From Clostridia bacterium (GTDB lineage: Bacteria; Bacillota; Clostridia; Christensenellales; Borkfalkiaceae): DNA of 64,000 bases. The translations under genes were made by a program, and so were the position numbers. Positions 8,400 through 16,437 of the stretch are shown in pieces. Within the stretch, counting starts at the first letter, position 1; each line of letters opens with the position of its first letter. The stretch covers positions 62,001 through 126,000 of the forward strand of contig CAAFMS010000007.1 of the NCBI GenBank assembly GCA_900764105.1, read 5' to 3'. The notes under the pieces were generated by a model. The model saw nothing but the letters and a program-made list of their open reading frames with translations. It was not told where the DNA came from and searched no databases.

Positions 8400-9410
8400 A
8401 TGTGGTTTTTATATTCGATAATAGCCTTATTTTGTTGGAGCGGCTCGGATCTGTTCAGCAAAATAGGCACTAAGCAGGACGACAAAAACAGCCACTGGAA
8501 AATAATGTTTGCTGTCGGAATAGTAATGGGCATTCACTTTATTATTACTCTCATAGGCGGAGCGATAATAAAAGACCCCGAAAGCGTTCCGAAATTCGTT
8601 GCAAGTCTTTTTTATACAGACTTTAAATTAAACGATTTTCTTATATACAGTCCGATAGCCTTCGTTTATATTCTTGCAATGTTTATAGGTTATATAGGAC
8701 TTCGTTACATAGAATTGTCGATTTCTTCGCCGATATGCAACTCGTCGGGTTCTCTCGCTTTGGTTTTGTGTTTCATAATATCGAAAATCTGGTTCAAGGA
8801 CAGTCCGATAGAATTTAACGTTCCCGATTTGATAGGCGTAATTCTCGTTGCGGTCGGAATTATTTCTTTGGGTTTTGTCGAGAGCAGAGAAGACGACGAA
8901 CTGAGAATTAAAAGACAGGAATACTCGAACAGAAAATACTCCAAGAGTTTCTGGGCGATTCTGATACCCGTAATATACCTCATAATCGACGCTCTCGGCG
9001 CAGTCGGCGATTATCTGCTCGGTCAACTAAATTCGGGAGAAGAGGAACTCATTTCGGAATACGCTTCAAACTCGGCTTTTGAACTTACCTTTTTAATACT
9101 TGCGATAGTATCTTTTCTGTGGTTGTTTTTTAAGAAAAAGGACGCAAAATCGTTACTTCACAACAAGGCCATATATATAGGAGCGACGTTTGAAACGATC
9201 GGTCAGGCGTTTTATATGGCGGTAATGTTTATGGTCGGAGCGGGAGTAGAAGGCGCGGCGGCAGGAATGGTTATAATTTCCGCGTATTGCGCGTTATCCG
9301 TTCTCTGGAGCAGAATATTCCTCAAAGAGAAGTTATCGTATAAGCATTATATAGCCATAGCGATTACGTTTATAGGAATTGTTTTACTCGGAATATTCAG
9401 CGATATTTAA
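8400..9410 (+). CDS. DMT/EamA-type membrane transporter
   Basis: A 336-residue polytopic protein with about ten hydrophobic segments in two halves separated by a charged loop near residues 160-180 (SREDDELRIKRQEYSNRK). This is the layout of drug/metabolite-superfamily exporters. The second half ends with a typical EamA string (WSRIFLKEKLSYKHYIAIAI). AGAGG nine bases before the ATG serves as ribosome-binding site. It lies 28 bases behind the PLP lyase, so export or uptake of a substrate or product of that enzyme is a reasonable guess. The insert between the halves is longer than usual. Confidence 0.72.
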   Translation: MWFLYSIIALFCWSGSDLFSKIGTKQDDKNSHWKIMFAVGIVMGIHFIITLIGGAIIKDPESVPKFVASLFYTDFKLNDFLIYSPIAFVYILAMFIGYIGLRYIELSISSPICNSSGSLALVLCFIISKIWFKDSPIEFNVPDLIGVILVAVGIISLGFVESREDDELRIKRQEYSNRKYSKSFWAILIPVIYLIIDALGAVGDYLLGQLNSGEEELISEYASNSAFELTFLILAIVSFLWLFFKKKDAKSLLHNKAIYIGATFETIGQAFYMAVMFMVGAGVEGAAAGMVIISAYCALSVLWSRIFLKEKLSYKHYIAIAITFIGIVLLGIFSDI

Positions 9411-9421
9411 AAAATCGCATT

Positions 9422-9451
9422 AAAAAACGCTTCGAAAGAAGCGTTTTTTTT
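9422..9451. terminator. bidirectional terminator between transporter gene and tRNA-Glu
   Basis: Stem AAAAAACGCTTC with GAAGCGTTTTTT and a GAAA loop. It carries T runs on both strands and therefore ends the rightward transporter operon and the leftward tRNA. Confidence 0.88.
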
Positions 9452-9525
9452 GGTAGCCCCATGCGGAATCGAACCGCAGATTCTGCCGTGAGAGGGCAGC
9501 GTCTTAACCGCTTGACCATGAGGCC
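9451..9525 (-). tRNA. tRNA-Glu (anticodon CUC)
   Basis: The minus strand folds as a cloverleaf. The acceptor stem pairs GGCCTCA with TGGGGCT, the D arm is GTC-AAGCGGTTAA-GAC, and the anticodon stem CTGCC/GGCAG has loop CTCTCAC (anticodon CTC). The T arm is TGCGG-TTCGATT-CCGCA, the discriminator is A and CCA is encoded. It reads GAG codons. Confidence 0.93.
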
Positions 9526-9547
9526 GTCTTTTAAATTCAGCCTGTTT

Positions 9548-9576
9548 ATAATACCATATTCCTTGCTTTTTTGCAA
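9548..9576 (-). promoter_or_regulatory. promoter of tRNA-Glu
   Basis: On the minus strand, -35 TTGCAA (9571-9576) and -10 TATTAT (9548-9553) are separated by 17 bases, about 22 bases upstream of the tRNA. Confidence 0.75.
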
Positions 9577-9622
9577 ACGTTTTCAGCGTGTTTTTACAAA
9601 ATAAATAAAAAATTTTTAATTT

Positions 9623-9650
9623 TTGCTTCCCCTTTTTTCAGGGGAAGCAA
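9623..9650 (-). terminator. terminator of the adhE-hydrogenase-phosphatase operon
   Basis: Ten-base-pair stem TTGCTTCCCC with GGGGAAGCAA directly behind the phosphatase stop on the minus strand. It is followed by an A/T-rich tail with a T run somewhat downstream. Confidence 0.7.
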
Positions 9651-9654
9651 ATAA

Positions 9655-10827
9655 TCAAAAGTAACTCACTTTTATCTTTTTGCCCATTTTTACAAGGCAT
9701 TTTGACAGTTGGTCTACAAGATTCATTTTAATATTGAAGTTTATCGGCAAATCCGGGTTCTGATGAGCGGGGTTTATCGCCCGTCCTACATAGAAATTTA
9801 TATCCGTCGCTTCTTCGAAGAGCAATCTGCTTATCTGCGACGCTCCGTCTTTTTTGAAACTCCACGTCTCGTATAACTTGTTGTCGCCGAGATAGTCTTT
9901 CGCGTATTCCAAAACCCTGTTTATAGTTATTACTCCCTCGGTAACGAGGTCTACGCCCTCGATTTCAGCCGTCGGCGGAATATCGCTTTCCTCGAAATTT
10001 AAACTTGCTTTAAGGGGTTTATGAAGATATTTCGCCGCTATCGTGGAAGTAGTGCCGCCGCAGACGATATGTTTGCCCTCTTTCGAGAAGAATAACGACA
10101 TCATTCTGTCCGATTCGTCTCTGTTTGACGGCGGTCCGAAGAGAAGATTCATAGGAACTCTCTTTCTTATACGCACCACGCAAGCCGTAGCGTCATCTCC
10201 CGGTTTTCCCTCGTATAATCTGTTGCACTCGTCAACGAGCATAGTGGATAGCGTCTTAGCGGTATAACCGCCGTAGGAAGCCGATAACATATATTCCGCT
10301 ATATCGTCTCTTTTCCAGCCGAAATTGTACGAAATGCCTATTCCGGCATGGGGGCAACCATCGCTCATTGCGATAAATATATCGTTTTCCTGTAACCTTA
10401 CGGACGTTTTATATATGGTTTTGCCGCCGATATTCGATTCGGTTTTCGGGTAGTCCCAAATCTGACCGTCTCTGATAGCGATAACCTGCGGATTGTCGTA
10501 CTGAATTATCTCTGCGGTCTGATTTCTGATAAAATGAAGAATAGTAAACGTAGAATACGCAACGCCCCTTACGGAACATACGGGGAGAGTAGCGGCGATT
10601 GTCTCGACGCATTCTTCGAGCGACATACCCTCGGCAAGCATCGTAGATATGATTTTCGAGGTCAACGTCGATAAAATACTCGCCTTAACGCCGCTTCCGA
10701 GTCCGTCGGAGAGAACTATTACAGTCGAATCGTCGCTCGGTTCGACAATTTCGACGTGGTCGCCGCAAAGTTGCTCGCCGTAGTGGTTTATGCTTTTATA
10801 TCCTATATCGGAACATAAATCAATCAT
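9655..10827 (-). CDS. SpoIIE/PP2C-type protein phosphatase partner of the sensory hydrogenase
   Basis: A 390-residue soluble protein. Residues 1-220 form a SpoIIE-type PP2C serine phosphatase with metal-binding aspartates in SDGLGSG (Asp41), MSDGCPH (Asp156) and GDDATA (Asp211/212). A C-terminal region of about 170 residues has no family I recognise. Unlike SpoIIE itself there are no membrane helices. The ATG overlaps the hydrogenase stop by eight bases and has AAAGGAG ten bases upstream, so the two proteins are translationally coupled. This pair is the arrangement described for phosphatase-linked (group C3) sensory [FeFe] hydrogenases. The target phosphoprotein is unknown; STAS-domain anti-anti-sigma factors are the usual substrates of this phosphatase type. 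Confidence 0.85.
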   Translation of the reverse strand: MIDLCSDIGYKSINHYGEQLCGDHVEIVEPSDDSTVIVLSDGLGSGVKASILSTLTSKIISTMLAEGMSLEECVETIAATLPVCSVRGVAYSTFTILHFIRNQTAEIIQYDNPQVIAIRDGQIWDYPKTESNIGGKTIYKTSVRLQENDIFIAMSDGCPHAGIGISYNFGWKRDDIAEYMLSASYGGYTAKTLSTMLVDECNRLYEGKPGDDATACVVRIRKRVPMNLLFGPPSNRDESDRMMSLFFSKEGKHIVCGGTTSTIAAKYLHKPLKASLNFEESDIPPTAEIEGVDLVTEGVITINRVLEYAKDYLGDNKLYETWSFKKDGASQISRLLFEEATDINFYVGRAINPAHQNPDLPINFNIKMNLVDQLSKCLVKMGKKIKVSYF

Positions 10828-12499
10828 CGGCGATAGACTCCTTTAATTTTGTTAATGCGATTTTTGTTTCCGCTGCCGTTTCGCCGAGCAGAGAAGCGAT
10901 TTCCTGTACGATTCGCATTTGTTTATCGACGACTTTATCTGCGACTTCTATCGTCTGGCTGCTTATCTTTTCCTTCTTTTCCCTTTCGGCTTTTTCTTCG
11001 GTTATATCTCTCATAATCGCTACCAAAAGGTGAGAATCTCTGTCGTAAACGACCGATTCTTCGATAAAACGGCTATAATCGGCAAGATAAACCTGTTCGC
11101 TTCTAACGTCTCTGCCGGTGCGAAGAACTCTGTTAAAAATCTCGGGGTCGAGAATTCTTACAACCTGATCTCCGAGTACGTCGCTCGCGCTTCTGATATT
11201 CATCAGTTTCCTTGCGGCGTTGTTTATCTGCTGAACTTCGAGTTTTTCGTTTAAAACGATAAGTCCGTTCGGGGAGTTGTTTACTATAGTATCCGAAAAA
11301 CTTTCCGCTTTTTCTTTAAGGTAGGGGAGACACATAGAGATTTCCGCTTTACCCTGATAAATAGCGATAGCCTTTTCTCTGCACGTATTATAACCGCACG
11401 AGCCGCAATTCAGTTCCTGCGAGGGTTTCGTCTTGCCCATCTGACAAAGAATGTTTTTAATTTCCTCTTCGGACGGTTTCTGCAAACGTTGCTCGATTAC
11501 CGAAAAATTCTTTTTCATATCCCTTGCGGCAGGCTGAGAAACGACGAAATCTTTATCGCCTGCGTATTTCGACACCGCGATATAGTCCTTTACGATTGAA
11601 GAGCGGTGGAATTTTTCCATAACCGGACCGCCTACGCAACTACCTACACAGGCAGACATTTCGATAAAACATTTGTGTACTTTGCCGCTTAAAATATCCT
11701 TTATAGCCGAAATACAGTTTTCTACGCCGTCAATCGCAAGATAATCGTAGTCTTTCCTGTCTTTAGTCATAGTCTTTAAAATACCGCCCGTAGTCGGGAA
11801 AAACCGAGCTTTGGAGTATTCCTCGGTATCGACGTTTTTTTCTAAGACGATATTTTCTCTGTCGAGCCATTCGGTAAGTTCTTCGAAAGTCAAAACGGCG
11901 TCCACAACGCCCTCGTAATATTCCGCTTCGTCTTTTTTTGCCACGCAAGGTCCGATAAATACCGTTTTTGCGTTAGGAAATCTTCTTTTTATATCTTTAC
12001 AATGGGCTTGCATGGGCGAAACGACGTCCGCAAGGTAGTCAAGCGCCTCGGGGTAGTGTTTCTGTATCAGAAGATTTATCGTATGACAACAAGACGAAAT
12101 GACGACGTCTCTGTCTTCGTGATCGAGCATTCTGTCATATTCGTTTTTGACGATAGTCGCGCCGACGGCAGTCTCCTCTACGTCGTAAAAGCCGAGTTGT
12201 TTCAAAACCTTTCTCATAGACTCAATGCCGACGCCGTCGTAATTTGCTATAAAAGACGGGGCAAGGCTTACGAAAACGGGGTCAGTTCCGTTAAGAAGAA
12301 CCTTTACTTTTTCGGTTTCGTCTACAATTTGTTTTGCATTCTGCGGACATACCACGAAGCATTGACCGCAGAGTATGCATTCGTTGCCGATAATATGCGC
12401 CTGATTTCCCGAAAAACGAATGGCTTTTACAGGGCAGTGACGTATACATTTGTAGCAGTTTTTACAGTTGGATTTTTTAAGAGTAAGGCAATCGGACAT
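10820..12499 (-). CDS. PAS-containing putative sensory [FeFe] hydrogenase (group C-like, HydS)
   Basis: A 559-residue protein from the ATG at 12499, chosen because AAGGA precedes it; the longer GTG frame starts inside a hairpin. Order of domains: a 2x[4Fe-4S] ferredoxin with Cys12-15-18-22 and a second set at 41-51; the H-cluster domain with L1 SSCCH (137-138), L2 GPCVAKKDE (Cys185) and L3 MSACVGSCVGG (Cys284, Cys288); a [4Fe-4S] Cys-rich segment (Cys365, 368, 373, 390); a PAS domain (about 402-500); and a helical C-terminus. All H-cluster ligand cysteines are present. The PAS and the missing catalytic-subunit features point to gas or redox sensing rather than bulk H2 production. It likely signals to the adjacent phosphatase. 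No maturases (HydE, F, G) lie in the window. Confidence 0.88.
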   Translation of the reverse strand: MSDCLTLKKSNCKNCYKCIRHCPVKAIRFSGNQAHIIGNECILCGQCFVVCPQNAKQIVDETEKVKVLLNGTDPVFVSLAPSFIANYDGVGIESMRKVLKQLGFYDVEETAVGATIVKNEYDRMLDHEDRDVVISSCCHTINLLIQKHYPEALDYLADVVSPMQAHCKDIKRRFPNAKTVFIGPCVAKKDEAEYYEGVVDAVLTFEELTEWLDRENIVLEKNVDTEEYSKARFFPTTGGILKTMTKDRKDYDYLAIDGVENCISAIKDILSGKVHKCFIEMSACVGSCVGGPVMEKFHRSSIVKDYIAVSKYAGDKDFVVSQPAARDMKKNFSVIEQRLQKPSEEEIKNILCQMGKTKPSQELNCGSCGYNTCREKAIAIYQGKAEISMCLPYLKEKAESFSDTIVNNSPNGLIVLNEKLEVQQINNAARKLMNIRSASDVLGDQVVRILDPEIFNRVLRTGRDVRSEQVYLADYSRFIEESVVYDRDSHLLVAIMRDITEEKAEREKKEKISSQTIEVADKVVDKQMRIVQEIASLLGETAAETKIALTKLKESIADD

Positions 12500-12530
12500 A
12501 ATTTTTTCCTTAAAATGTTTATTTGTTAGT

Positions 12531-12561
12531 TTAGCCACTGCAAAAAATTTGCAGTGGCTAA
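12531..12561. repeat. 14-bp perfect inverted repeat just upstream of the sensory hydrogenase gene
   Basis: TTAGCCACTGCAAA is repeated in inverse orientation across a three-base loop. No T run follows on the minus strand, so it is a poor intrinsic terminator. It sits between the ferredoxin stop and the hydrogenase start, where an mRNA-processing or stabilising hairpin or a protein-binding site would be expected. Confidence 0.75.
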
Positions 12562-12577
12562 ATTCATTATTGCGTTT

Positions 12578-12817
12578 TTATACTCTTGCTTTTATGTACT
12601 TATCGAAGAACGCAGATACGGTTTCGGGAGTTACCGAATGGAACTCGTCGTCTACCGTTACGCAAACGCCCTGTTGGCATTTTCCCATACAGAATGTGCC
12701 GCAAAGTTCGACCTTATCGTCGAGATTATTCTCTTTTACGAGATATTGTAACTGTTCGACAACTCTCCTCGAACCTTTAATATGGCAAGAACTGCCTATA
12801 CAAACTGTAACTTTCAT
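12578..12817 (-). CDS. thioredoxin-like [2Fe-2S] ferredoxin (NuoE-like)
   Basis: A 79-residue protein with Cys6 and Cys11 near the N-terminus and Cys43 and Cys47 in FCMGKCQQG. This is the C-x4-C and C-x3-C ligand set of thioredoxin-like [2Fe-2S] ferredoxins, with extra cysteines at 39 and 52. Such proteins carry electrons to and from multimeric or sensory [FeFe] hydrogenases. It lies 39 bases ahead of the hydrogenase gene and 23 bases behind the kinase-like gene on the minus strand, so it is co-transcribed. It is a likely electron relay to the sensor. Confidence 0.85.
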   Translation of the reverse strand: MKVTVCIGSSCHIKGSRRVVEQLQYLVKENNLDDKVELCGTFCMGKCQQGVCVTVDDEFHSVTPETVSAFFDKYIKARV

Positions 12818-12840
12818 AATTATCTCCTTGAATATATATT

Positions 12841-13590
12841 TTATTGATAATCTACGACGTCAACCCACGAAAGAAGGAACTCGCGTTCTTTTTCGTTGCC
12901 CTTAACGGATTGGGAAGCGGCTACGATAGGCATCCATTTCTGAACATACTGTTTAGCGGTGTTACTCTTAGCGCAGAATAAATCGAGATATTTCTTCGCT
13001 CCGTTCATATCTCCGCCAAGCCAGAAGAGAAGATAAGTACGAGCGGCGTCCGCAGAGGCGTTACCTTGCGTTGCGTGCGACCAGTCGATAATATACGGAG
13101 TGCCGTCCTCGGCGATAATGACGTTCGAGGGATTGAAGTCTCCGTGACAAACCTTATCGTGTTTGGGCATTCCTTCGAGACGAGTATGAAGGTCGTAACG
13201 AGTAGTGGCGTCGAGTTTCGTTTCCGAAATCTTACGGTTCATCTTGTCTTTAAGTTTGTTGAGAAGAGGACACTTCTTAGAAAGAACTTCGAGTTGAAGG
13301 TCGACTAAAAGAGCGATATATTCGTCTTTTTTGTCGGGGTTTTCTTCCATAAGCTGAGCCAAGGTTTTACCTTTGATATACTCAGAAACGATAGCCCACT
13401 TGCCTTCTACCATAGTAACTTCGAGAACCTTCGGAATGTTGAGTCCCGTTTCTTCTATTCTCGCCTGATTCAAAGCCTCGTTCAAAACGTCCGCTTTGGA
13501 ATAATCGGCGTCGAATACTTTGATACATTTGTCGCCGTCACGATAAATCGTCTTGTGGTTTCTGACTGCGATAACTCTGTCAAGTTTCAT
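12841..13590 (-). CDS. aminoglycoside phosphotransferase/choline kinase-like protein
   Basis: A 249-residue protein from the ATG at 13590, with GGGAG upstream; a GTG nine bases earlier is less likely. The Brenner motif HGDFNPSN (His149-Asp151) and the metal-binding IIDWSHA (Asp169) define the APH/choline-kinase fold that phosphorylates small molecules. I would not call it a resistance enzyme: the N-lobe and context do not match drug kinases, and it is sandwiched five bases behind adhE and 23 bases before a hydrogenase ferredoxin. Its substrate is unknown. The operon position suggests a part in fermentation or in the signalling module. Confidence 0.72.
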   Translation of the reverse strand: MKLDRVIAVRNHKTIYRDGDKCIKVFDADYSKADVLNEALNQARIEETGLNIPKVLEVTMVEGKWAIVSEYIKGKTLAQLMEENPDKKDEYIALLVDLQLEVLSKKCPLLNKLKDKMNRKISETKLDATTRYDLHTRLEGMPKHDKVCHGDFNPSNVIIAEDGTPYIIDWSHATQGNASADAARTYLLFWLGGDMNGAKKYLDLFCAKSNTAKQYVQKWMPIVAASQSVKGNEKEREFLLSWVDVVDYQ

Positions 13591-13604
13591 AATTTTCACT
13601 CCCT

Positions 13605-16283
13605 TTAAGCCTTTTTATTGCTTTTCTTTTCGGTTTTTTTAAGTTGAGCCGCAGACGGCTTTTCGGTTTCTACGAAATGTCTTCCGTAATAAGCGTTGAG
13701 ATACATCTGTTTGATTTCGCTCATAAGCGGATAACGCGGGTTTGCGCCCGTGCATTGATCGTCGAACGCCTGTTCGGTCATAGCGTCGAGACGATCCAAG
13801 AAGTCCTTCTCGTCTATGCCGTAATCTTTAATTGTCTTTTTAATGCCGACTTTATCTTTAAGTTCGTTGATAGCCTTGATAAGGTTTTCGACTTTCTCTT
13901 CGTCCGTCTTGCCGCCGAGTTTGAGATAATCTGCGATTTCCGCATATCTCGCCATGGTGTGGGGGTGATCGTACTGAGAGAATGTTCCCATCTTGGTCGG
14001 AACCTCAGAGGAGTTGAAACGAATTACCTCTTCGAGAAGAAGAGCATTCGCAACGCCGTGCGGCAGATGATGGAACGCGCCGAGTTTATGAGCCATAGAG
14101 TGGCAGACGCCAAGGAACGCGTTAGCGAAAGCCATACCTGCCATAGTGGCGGCGTTAGCCATCTTTTCACGAGCCTCTACGTCGTTTTGTCCGTTTTCGT
14201 ACGCTCTCGGCAAATACTTGAAGATATTCTTCAACGCTTCGAGTCCGAGACCGTCGGTGTAATCGGTAGCCATAATCGAAGCATAGGCTTCAACGGCGTG
14301 AGATACGGCGTCGATACCGGAAGCGGCGGTAAGTCCCTTAGGCGCGCTCATGTGGTAATCTGCGTCGATTATCGCCATGTTAGGAAGCAACTGATAGTCC
14401 GCAAGAGGATATTTAACGCCCGTCTCGCCGTCGGTTATAACCGCGAACGGAGTAACTTCGGAACCGGTACCTGCGGAAGTCGGGATAGCGATGAAATAAG
14501 CCTTTTCGCCCATAGTGGGGAAGGTGTAAACACGCTTTCTTATATCCATGAAACGCATTGCCATATCCATGAAGTTTGCCTCGGGGTGTTCGTAAAGAAC
14601 CCACATAATCTTACCGGCGTCCATTGCCGAACCGCCGCCGAGCGCGATAATCGTATCGGGCTGGAAAGCAGCCATCTGTTTTGCGCCGTCCTGCGCATTT
14701 TTAAGCGTCGGGTCGGGCTGAACGTCGAAGAACGTGGTGTGAGCGATGCCCATTTCGTCGAGTTTATCGGTAATGGGTTTGGTGTAGCCGTTTTTGTAAA
14801 GGAAAGTATCCGTTACGATGAAAGCCTTCTTTGCGTGACGAACGGTTTTAAGTTCGTCCAAAGCGACGGGCAAGCAGCCTTTTTTGATATATACCTTTCC
14901 GGGAGCGCGGAACCAAAGCATATTTTCCCTCCTTTCCGCTACTGTTTTAATATTGATTAAGTGTTTAACTCCGACGTTTTCGGAAACGGAGTTGCCGCCC
15001 CACGAACCGCAACCGAGCGTGAGCGAGGGGGCAAGTTTGAAGTTGTAAAGGTCGCCGATGCCGCCCTGAGACGACGGAGTGTTGACGAGAATACGGCAGG
15101 TTTTCATACGGGCGGTAAATTCGTCGAGTTTCTCCTTTTCAGTAACGGTGTTGAGGTAAACGGAGGACGTGTGACCGAAACCGCCGTCGGCGATAAGCCT
15201 TTCCGCTTTGTTGAGAGCGTCCGAGAAGTCTTTCGCTCTATACATAGCGAGTACGGGACTTAATTTCTCGTGAGCGAACTCTTCGGAGAGTTCCACGCTT
15301 TCTACTTCGCCGATAATGATTTTAGTTCCTTCGGGAACGGTTACTCCCGCAAGGGCGGCGATTTTAGCGGCGGGCTGTCCAACGATCTTAGCGTTGAGCG
15401 CGCCGTTTATAATAATCGTCTTTCTGACTTTTTCGGTTTCTTCGGGGTTAAGGAAATAACAACCTCTCGTCGCAAACTCCTTCTTAACCGCGTCGTATAC
15501 CTTATCGAGAACGATTACGGACTGTTCGGACGCGCAGATCATACCGTTATCGAACGTTTTAGAGTGGATTATAGAGTTTACCGCAAGAAGAATATCCGCC
15601 GTGTCGTCTATAATAGCGGGGGTGTTGCCCGCGCCTACGCCCAAAGCCGGTTTTCCGCTCGAATAAGCGGCTTTAACCATTCCGGGACCGCCGGTTGCGA
15701 GAATTATATCCGCCTCTTTCATAAGCATATTCGTCATTTCGAGACTCGGAACGTCTATCCAGCCGATAATTCCCTCGGGAGCGCCCGCTTTAACAGCCGC
15801 TTCGAGTACGAGTTTTGCGGCGGCAATCGTGCTGCCTTTCGCTCTCGGGTGGGGACTTATTATAATCGCGTTACGAGTTTTGAGCGCGATTAAACATTTG
15901 AAAATCGCGGTAGAGGTGGGGTTAGTCGTCGGAATAACCGCGCCTATAACGCCTATCGGCTCTGCGATCTTCTTGATGCCGTAAGCCTTATCTTCTTCGA
16001 TAACGCCACAGGTTTTAACGTTCTTGTAAGCGTTATAAATGTACTCGGCGGCATAGTTGTTTTTAATAACTTTGTCTTCCACAACGCCCATTCCCGTTTC
16101 TGCAACCGCCATTTTCGCAAGGGGAATCCTCGCTTTGTTCGCAGCGGACGCCGCAGCCAGGAAAATCGCGTCGACTTGCTCCTGAGTGTAAGTCGCAAAG
16201 ATTTTTTGGGCTTCTTTCGTGCGCTTGATAGCCTCTTCGAGTTTCTCAACGCTGTCTACGATTGAATAGTTCTGATTGTCCAT
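13605..16283 (-). CDS. adhE: bifunctional acetaldehyde-CoA/alcohol dehydrogenase
   Basis: An 892-residue protein of normal AdhE length. The N-terminal half is a CoA-acylating aldehyde dehydrogenase with catalytic Cys250 (NGMICASEQ). The C-terminal half is an iron-dependent alcohol dehydrogenase with the NAD motif GGGSAMDAGK and metal ligands in HSMAHKLGAFHHLPHG. It turns acetyl-CoA to ethanol with two NADH, regenerating NAD+ in fermentation, and forms spirosomes in other bacteria. It is the first gene of a five-gene minus-strand operon ending in the sensory hydrogenase and phosphatase. The Lys-rich tail is a lineage feature. Confidence 0.96.
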   Translation of the reverse strand: MDNQNYSIVDSVEKLEEAIKRTKEAQKIFATYTQEQVDAIFLAAASAANKARIPLAKMAVAETGMGVVEDKVIKNNYAAEYIYNAYKNVKTCGVIEEDKAYGIKKIAEPIGVIGAVIPTTNPTSTAIFKCLIALKTRNAIIISPHPRAKGSTIAAAKLVLEAAVKAGAPEGIIGWIDVPSLEMTNMLMKEADIILATGGPGMVKAAYSSGKPALGVGAGNTPAIIDDTADILLAVNSIIHSKTFDNGMICASEQSVIVLDKVYDAVKKEFATRGCYFLNPEETEKVRKTIIINGALNAKIVGQPAAKIAALAGVTVPEGTKIIIGEVESVELSEEFAHEKLSPVLAMYRAKDFSDALNKAERLIADGGFGHTSSVYLNTVTEKEKLDEFTARMKTCRILVNTPSSQGGIGDLYNFKLAPSLTLGCGSWGGNSVSENVGVKHLINIKTVAERRENMLWFRAPGKVYIKKGCLPVALDELKTVRHAKKAFIVTDTFLYKNGYTKPITDKLDEMGIAHTTFFDVQPDPTLKNAQDGAKQMAAFQPDTIIALGGGSAMDAGKIMWVLYEHPEANFMDMAMRFMDIRKRVYTFPTMGEKAYFIAIPTSAGTGSEVTPFAVITDGETGVKYPLADYQLLPNMAIIDADYHMSAPKGLTAASGIDAVSHAVEAYASIMATDYTDGLGLEALKNIFKYLPRAYENGQNDVEAREKMANAATMAGMAFANAFLGVCHSMAHKLGAFHHLPHGVANALLLEEVIRFNSSEVPTKMGTFSQYDHPHTMARYAEIADYLKLGGKTDEEKVENLIKAINELKDKVGIKKTIKDYGIDEKDFLDRLDAMTEQAFDDQCTGANPRYPLMSEIKQMYLNAYYGRHFVETEKPSAAQLKKTEKKSNKKA

Positions 16284-16357
16284 ACGTATCTCCTATTTTA
16301 TTTACGTTTCCGTATTTATTACCTTTTGTAGAATATCTTTCCGATATTTCCCATGAT

Positions 16358-16386
16358 ATTATAGCACGTTTTTACGCGTTTGGTAA
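16358..16386 (-). promoter_or_regulatory. promoter of the adhE operon
   Basis: On the minus strand, -10 TATAAT (16358-16363) and a weak -35 TTACCA (16381-16386) with a 17-base spacer. The weak -35 suits activator control. I see no clear Rex-type operator. Confidence 0.6.
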
Positions 16387-16404
16387 TTCTTAATTCATAT
16401 AATC

Positions 16405-16428
16405 GGTATTATCATTAAAAATAATACC
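16405..16428 (-). repeat. inverted repeat behind lysR
   Basis: GGTATTAT and ATAATACC frame an eight-base loop between the lysR stop and the adhE promoter. It may be a weak terminator for lysR or a regulator-binding dyad upstream of adhE. Confidence 0.45.
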
Positions 16429-16437
16429 TGTTTATCG

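Noticed and set aside
9655..10827. Canonical SpoIIE
   Set aside because: It has no membrane helices, has a different C-terminal domain and is coupled to a hydrogenase gene. Canonical SpoIIE is over 800 residues.
12841..13590. Aminoglycoside resistance gene
   Set aside because: Only the general APH/choline-kinase motifs are present. The gene is embedded in a fermentation operon with host-like codon use.
13644..15893. Long open frames on the plus strand opposite adhE (438, 100 and 207 codons)
   Set aside because: They lie antisense to a full-length AdhE with intact motifs, have no ribosome-binding sites or recognisable domains, and their composition is that of a complement frame.
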